Source of the DNA: an uncultured Prevotella sp.
Lineage (GTDB): Bacteria; Bacteroidota; Bacteroidia; Bacteroidales; Bacteroidaceae
Assembly: GCA_900546575.1 (NCBI GenBank)
Contig: URDM01000041.1
Location: forward strand, 1-26,686
Reading direction: 5' to 3'
DNA: 26,686 nt
Part shown: positions 24,164 through 26,686 of the stretch, piece by piece
Position numbering within the stretch: the first letter of the stretch is position 1
Layout of the letters: each line of letters starts with the position of its first letter
Position numbers and translations under genes: made by a program
Notes under the pieces: model-generated
The model's input: only the letters and a program-made list of their open reading frames with translations
What the model was told of the DNA's origin: nothing
Databases searched by the model: none

Positions 24164-24227
24164 CGCTCAAAACTGCGAGTTGAACGCGCGAGGAAATCTT
24201 TAGCGCAAAATTCGTGAGTTTTGAGCG
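24164..24227. repeat. Structured inverted repeat
   Basis: CGCTCAAAACT (24164-24174) and its perfect complement (24217-24227) enclose 42 nt that can fold further (CGAGTT against AATTCG, and GCGC pairs). There is no T tract. It may be a structured RNA or a palindromic intergenic repeat. Confidence 0.5.
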
Positions 24228-24301
24228 TGCAGCGATTATTGTTTTAATACTCAACGAGTTGCGGTGTTTTAGAGCGTGGATGTGCAATTGCGAGCCATCA
24301 G

Positions 24302-24441
24302 AAAAGGCTCCTTTTCTCTTCAAAAGGGCAACTTTAGCCCTCCTCATAAGCCCTAATAGCATTGCAATAGTAGTCGTTTTGCAATCTAAAAAGGGCTTCT
24401 TTGCACTCCAAAAGTAGTTCCTTTGGAGTGCAAAGAAGCCC
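24302..24441. repeat. Mosaic of a dispersed GCAAAAGG/GGGCTC palindromic repeat
   Basis: Fragments of an AAAAGGGC / GCTCCTTTT theme culminate in a hairpin whose 20-bp arms (24393-24412 and 24422-24441) are exactly complementary around a 9-nt loop. The arms contain TTTGCACTCCAAA, also present in complement at 8694-8706 in the 8.7-kb terminator. TTTTGCAAT also precedes both copies (8670 and 24377). Confidence 0.7.
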
Positions 24442-24504
24442 AGAATGACTAAATATATGGCATCCGCCACTTCCGTTACATATGAAAAACGCTTCCGTAA
24501 ACTC

Positions 24505-24520
24505 CAGAATCGAAATTCTG
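24505..24520. repeat. Small hairpin
   Basis: CAGAAT and ATTCTG form a 6-bp perfect stem around CGAA, upstream of the putative UpxY leader promoter. Its role is unknown. Confidence 0.3.
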
Positions 24521-24612
24521 TTTGTAACACTTTTTTACTGCCTGTACGATATTTGTAATAAAAAATTTGTATAATTTTTATTGCAAAATAATACTTTTTC
24601 ATTTTTCTTTTG

Positions 24613-24620
24613 TAACTTTG
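24613..24620 (+). promoter_or_regulatory. Putative -7 box of the UpxY leader transcript
   Basis: TAACTTTG matches TAnnTTTG and is the best promoter box before the UpxY gene, about 507 bp upstream of its ATG. The AT-rich flank lacks a correctly spaced TTTG. Confidence 0.45.
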
Positions 24621-24999
24621 CATTCGGACTGAAAAGCCAGACCGCTGTTGTCGAAAAAGAACGTGTTCTTATCACATATGACAACCGACTCGGCAGCCTA
24701 CGCCGTGCAGAGTGTAATAAGGTCATCAATATGACATATCTACACAAAGCGGGTATTGGGTGGGAAAAGCAGTCCAGACATATTAGGCGTTTACAAACGT
24801 CACGTTCAACGTACACTCTGAAACGTGAGAAATTTCAAGATACATGTACTGCCTTGAACATGACAACGGTAAATGTCCAGAGGTGTGATATACCTTTCGT
24901 ATTTTTGCTGAAGCATTTATTGTGTTCTGACATTTTGTCGTACAATTATTTGCATCATGCCGAAAGTGCGGATATTGCTATATATCATATCGGCGTGGG

Positions 25000-25027
25000 C
25001 TATACTGTTGTTCGTTCAGCAGTATAG
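25000..25027 (+). promoter_or_regulatory. Leader hairpin upstream of the terminator
   Basis: CTATACTG and CAGTATAG form a perfect 8-bp stem with a 12-nt loop (TTGTTCGTTCAG), ending 20 nt before the terminator hairpin. The position suits an antiterminator recognition or pause element, which is inference. Confidence 0.45.
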
Positions 25028-25045
25028 GCACTTCTCACGGCCTCA

Positions 25046-25084
25046 GAGTGTGGATCGGACAACGGACGGTTCACGCTTCTTTTT
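25046..25084 (+). terminator. Intrinsic-terminator-like hairpin in the UpxY leader
   Basis: GTGTGGATCG (25048-25057) pairs along all 10 positions with CGGTTCACGC (25067-25076), counting three G-U pairs, and two further pairs extend it. The T-rich run TTCTTTTT follows. It lies 42 bp before the UpxY start, so transcripts must read through it to express the gene. Confidence 0.6.
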
Positions 25085-25126
25085 GTCTGTACCAACGTAA
25101 TTCTGTCTAGAATTAAGTTAAGCGAT

Positions 25127-25831
25127 ATGAATATCGATGGCTGTATATCAGAAGATATACACACCTCCGGAGGTGGTGAAATCCCTTCCTGCGCTGGACT
25201 TACCCCCAACGCCCTCCCCAAAGCTCAAAGCAGTAAAAAAGCCGAGAGTTCATATACTGGGGTGTCCACCAGCTATGCACTTTCGCAAGACCCTCCCCAT
25301 TGGTATGCTCTACGCTGCACTTACGGCAGAGAAAAGACCGCATACGAGTACATGACAGCAAAAGGCATCACAGCCTTCTACCCTACACAAACGACAGTAA
25401 AACTAATTAAAGGCAAACGCAAAACTGTAACCGAATCACTATTACCAAACATTTTCTTCGCTTACGGAACCTTAGACCAACTTAAACACTTTGTTTACGA
25501 CAACGTAAATCTCCCCTTTCTCCGCTTTTATTATCGTCACACCCATGTTGGCAACCGAATCGAAAAGACCCCAATGATTGTCCCCAATCATCAGATGGAA
25601 AGTCTAAAAATCATCTATGCTGCCGAAACCGACAACACAATAGTGTCATTAGCCGAAGTGCCAAAGTTCAAGAAAGGACAGATGGTGAGAGTAACAGACG
25701 GAGCATTCAAGGGAGTGATAGGAAGAGTGGCAAGATGGCAAGGACAACAGAGAGTAGGAGTTGTGGTGGATGACTTGGTGACTGTTGTTACAGCGTATGT
25801 ACCGAGCGCGTTTTTGGAAATGCACTTATAG
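25127..25831 (+). CDS. UpxY-family (NusG-like) transcription antiterminator
   Basis: This 234-residue protein belongs to the UpxY branch of NusG-like factors. These bind RNA polymerase near the leader of their own operon, often capsule loci, and allow read-through. The NGN domain begins at PPHWYALRCTYGREKTAYEYM (about 56) and includes ITAFYPTQTTVKL, LLPNIFFAYG and NLPFLRFYYR. The C-terminal KOW domain is FKKGQMVRVTDGAFKGVIGRVAR (from 181). The roughly 55 residues before the NGN domain are longer than I expect and lack conserved character, yet no in-frame ATG lies between 25127 and the NGN start. The leader carries a terminator-like hairpin, as expected for a self-regulated antiterminated operon. 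The next gene begins 59 bp downstream. Confidence 0.9.
   Translation: MNIDGCISEDIHTSGGGEIPSCAGLTPNALPKAQSSKKAESSYTGVSTSYALSQDPPHWYALRCTYGREKTAYEYMTAKGITAFYPTQTTVKLIKGKRKTVTESLLPNIFFAYGTLDQLKHFVYDNVNLPFLRFYYRHTHVGNRIEKTPMIVPNHQMESLKIIYAAETDNTIVSLAEVPKFKKGQMVRVTDGAFKGVIGRVARWQGQQRVGVVVDDLVTVVTAYVPSAFLEMHL
25162..25175. repeat. Perfect 14-bp palindrome inside the UpxY N-terminal region
   Basis: CACCTCCGGAGGTG is perfectly palindromic and contains a GGAGG Shine-Dalgarno-like core. It lies in the poorly conserved first 20 codons of the UpxY gene. Confidence 0.5.
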
Positions 25832-25890
25832 TGGTTACTTTTAAATAGAATGATTCATAAACAGAAAACAAATAATAAAAAACAATTAAA

Positions 25891-26643
25891 ATGAGAAATT
25901 CCAAACTTATTGTAAAACTTGCAACATTAATTGGCTATTTGCTATTTGCAGGTTTTAGTGCTTATTTTACGGCAACTTCACTTTGGTTGAACCTATTAAA
26001 TGGTTCTGACACATGGACTATGTGGCTTGTATTTGTGCTTGTTCTAATAGTCTCAATTTTAGCAGGCATGTGTTTGACCAATGTCATTAAAGAATTAAGG
26101 AATCGTGTTAGGCCTTCGCGTTCAGCGTTTGTCTTAAATTTTCTCGGTTTCTTTATTTTTTGGACATTCAGTTTTATGACAAATGTTCACTATTTCTTTG
26201 TAGAGAAACATGGTTTTTCTATTCTGTCAAAGGAATTAGTTAGTGCAAAGCACTATATAGAGGAGAATACTTCTAAATCGAACCAATTAATAGATGAACA
26301 GAAAAATACTGCCGAAATGGCAATTTCTGCACAAGTTCAAGCAAATTTGGATGCCTTTGATAGAGAACTCAACAATACGATTGCACACAACATGGGCTTT
26401 GGTGAGGTCTGTATCAATATTCTTAATGCTACAGAGGACGCTTTAGCAAAAGATTCAAAAACATATAATGACAAGAATACCTATGTCATTTATGATGACG
26501 AACGAGATGCTGGCGACAGAGGGGTTACGACAAGAGCACGTTTTACGGAATTGCGCACAAAATACGCAACACGTATGGCAGAACAACTAAAAAAGAAACT
26601 TACTGTTATTCAATACTCTGTTAATTCTAACGTAATCGTTTGA
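25891..26643 (+). CDS. Uncharacterised three-helix membrane protein, AT-rich
   Basis: I do not recognise this complete 250-residue protein. Three hydrophobic segments are clear: about 10-30 (LATLIGYLLFAGFSAYF), 42-64 (WTMWLVFVLVLIVSILAGMCL) and 79-98 (FVLNFLGFFIFWTFSFM). A basic loop (IKELRNRVRPSR) between the second and third is probably cytoplasmic. The remaining 150 residues are soluble, largely helical and polar (about 110-165 may form a coiled coil) and end in a charged helix (TRMAEQLKKKL). With the basic loop inside, the tail would be periplasmic. No catalytic motif is seen. Base composition is visibly more AT-rich than the housekeeping genes, suggesting acquired DNA. It follows the UpxY gene by 59 bp and is probably the first structural gene of its operon. 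Confidence 0.75.
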   Translation: MRNSKLIVKLATLIGYLLFAGFSAYFTATSLWLNLLNGSDTWTMWLVFVLVLIVSILAGMCLTNVIKELRNRVRPSRSAFVLNFLGFFIFWTFSFMTNVHYFFVEKHGFSILSKELVSAKHYIEENTSKSNQLIDEQKNTAEMAISAQVQANLDAFDRELNNTIAHNMGFGEVCINILNATEDALAKDSKTYNDKNTYVIYDDERDAGDRGVTTRARFTELRTKYATRMAEQLKKKLTVIQYSVNSNVIV

Positions 26644-26686
26644 AAATGAGGGAGTTAATTAACGTAATATAACTAATAAAATTTGG

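Larger units (their letters stand above)
24000..25126 (+). other. Long non-coding region: structured repeats, then UpxY leader
   Basis: This stretch of about 1.1 kb has no convincing gene. The first half (24060-24445) is packed with inverted repeats, including a 20-bp near-perfect hairpin and fragments of the repeat at 8.7 kb. The second half begins with a TAACTTTG box and reads as a leader of about 500 nt in front of the UpxY gene, ending in an intrinsic-terminator-like hairpin. An open frame of 148 codons (24581-25027) has no recognisable protein features. Confidence 0.5.

Noticed and set aside
24102..24623. 173-codon minus-strand open frame across the repeat cluster
   Set aside because: It crosses several palindromic repeats and has no family features. 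Probably chance.
24581..25027. 148-codon open frame in the UpxY leader
   Set aside because: It starts upstream of the likely promoter, has no recognisable domain or coding-like composition, and its end overlaps the leader hairpins. Leader RNA is the better reading, though a small protein cannot be fully excluded.
24450..25126. Invertible promoter of the kind that controls Bacteroides capsule loci
   Set aside because: No pair of longer inverted repeats flanks the promoter box and no invertase gene is in the window. Only short hairpins are seen.

Overview
The window looks like a chromosomal segment of a Bacteroidota bacterium, most likely a Prevotella-type (Prevotellaceae) gut or oral organism. 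The reasons are a SusC/SusD polysaccharide utilisation locus, repeated Bacteroidota promoter boxes (TAnnTTTG), acidic residues directly after the lipoprotein cysteines, a DHH phosphoesterase / DUF4827 / GlmM cluster, a UpxY-type antiterminator, and a secreted enzyme with a type IX-like C-terminal tail. All coordinates and motif positions were read by hand from the sequence. No database search was run, so family names rest on recognised motifs.

Layout. (1) 95-8522, plus strand: a four-gene glycan operon encoding a SusC transporter, a SusD lipoprotein, a surface glycan-binding lipoprotein and a multidomain acetyl-esterase-like enzyme. It ends in two hairpins, the second a bidirectional terminator built from a dispersed repeat. 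(2) 8764-11980, minus strand: a secreted GH36 alpha-galactosidase preceded by an AraC-family regulator. Three ATCTTG half-sites spaced exactly 21 bp lie between them. Together (1) and (2) suggest uptake and trimming of an acetylated, alpha-galactosylated plant glycan, although no backbone-cleaving hydrolase is present. (3) 12178-18141: housekeeping genes. frr and rsgA are on plus, separated by an inverted octamer array. A DUF5106/thioredoxin-like protein, glmM, a DUF4827 lipoprotein and an NrnA-like DHH phosphoesterase are on minus. (4) 18268-22249: a DUF2807 adhesin-like protein, a small unknown protein, a secreted alpha/beta hydrolase and an Rpn-like PD-(D/E)XK protein, with hairpin-rich spacers. 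(5) 22405-23973, minus: prfC, with a second copy of the octamer array just downstream. (6) 23974-26686: a 1.15 kb non-coding stretch of structured repeats and a roughly 0.5 kb leader, then a UpxY/NusG-like antiterminator and an AT-rich three-helix membrane protein of unknown function. This is probably the head of an accessory operon that continues past the right edge.

The most interesting signals are the terminator-bearing leader in front of the UpxY gene with its unknown downstream partner, the 21-bp-phased sites in front of the alpha-galactosidase, the two six-copy YYTTTTAC arrays, and a dispersed palindromic repeat family at 8.7 kb and 24.3 kb.
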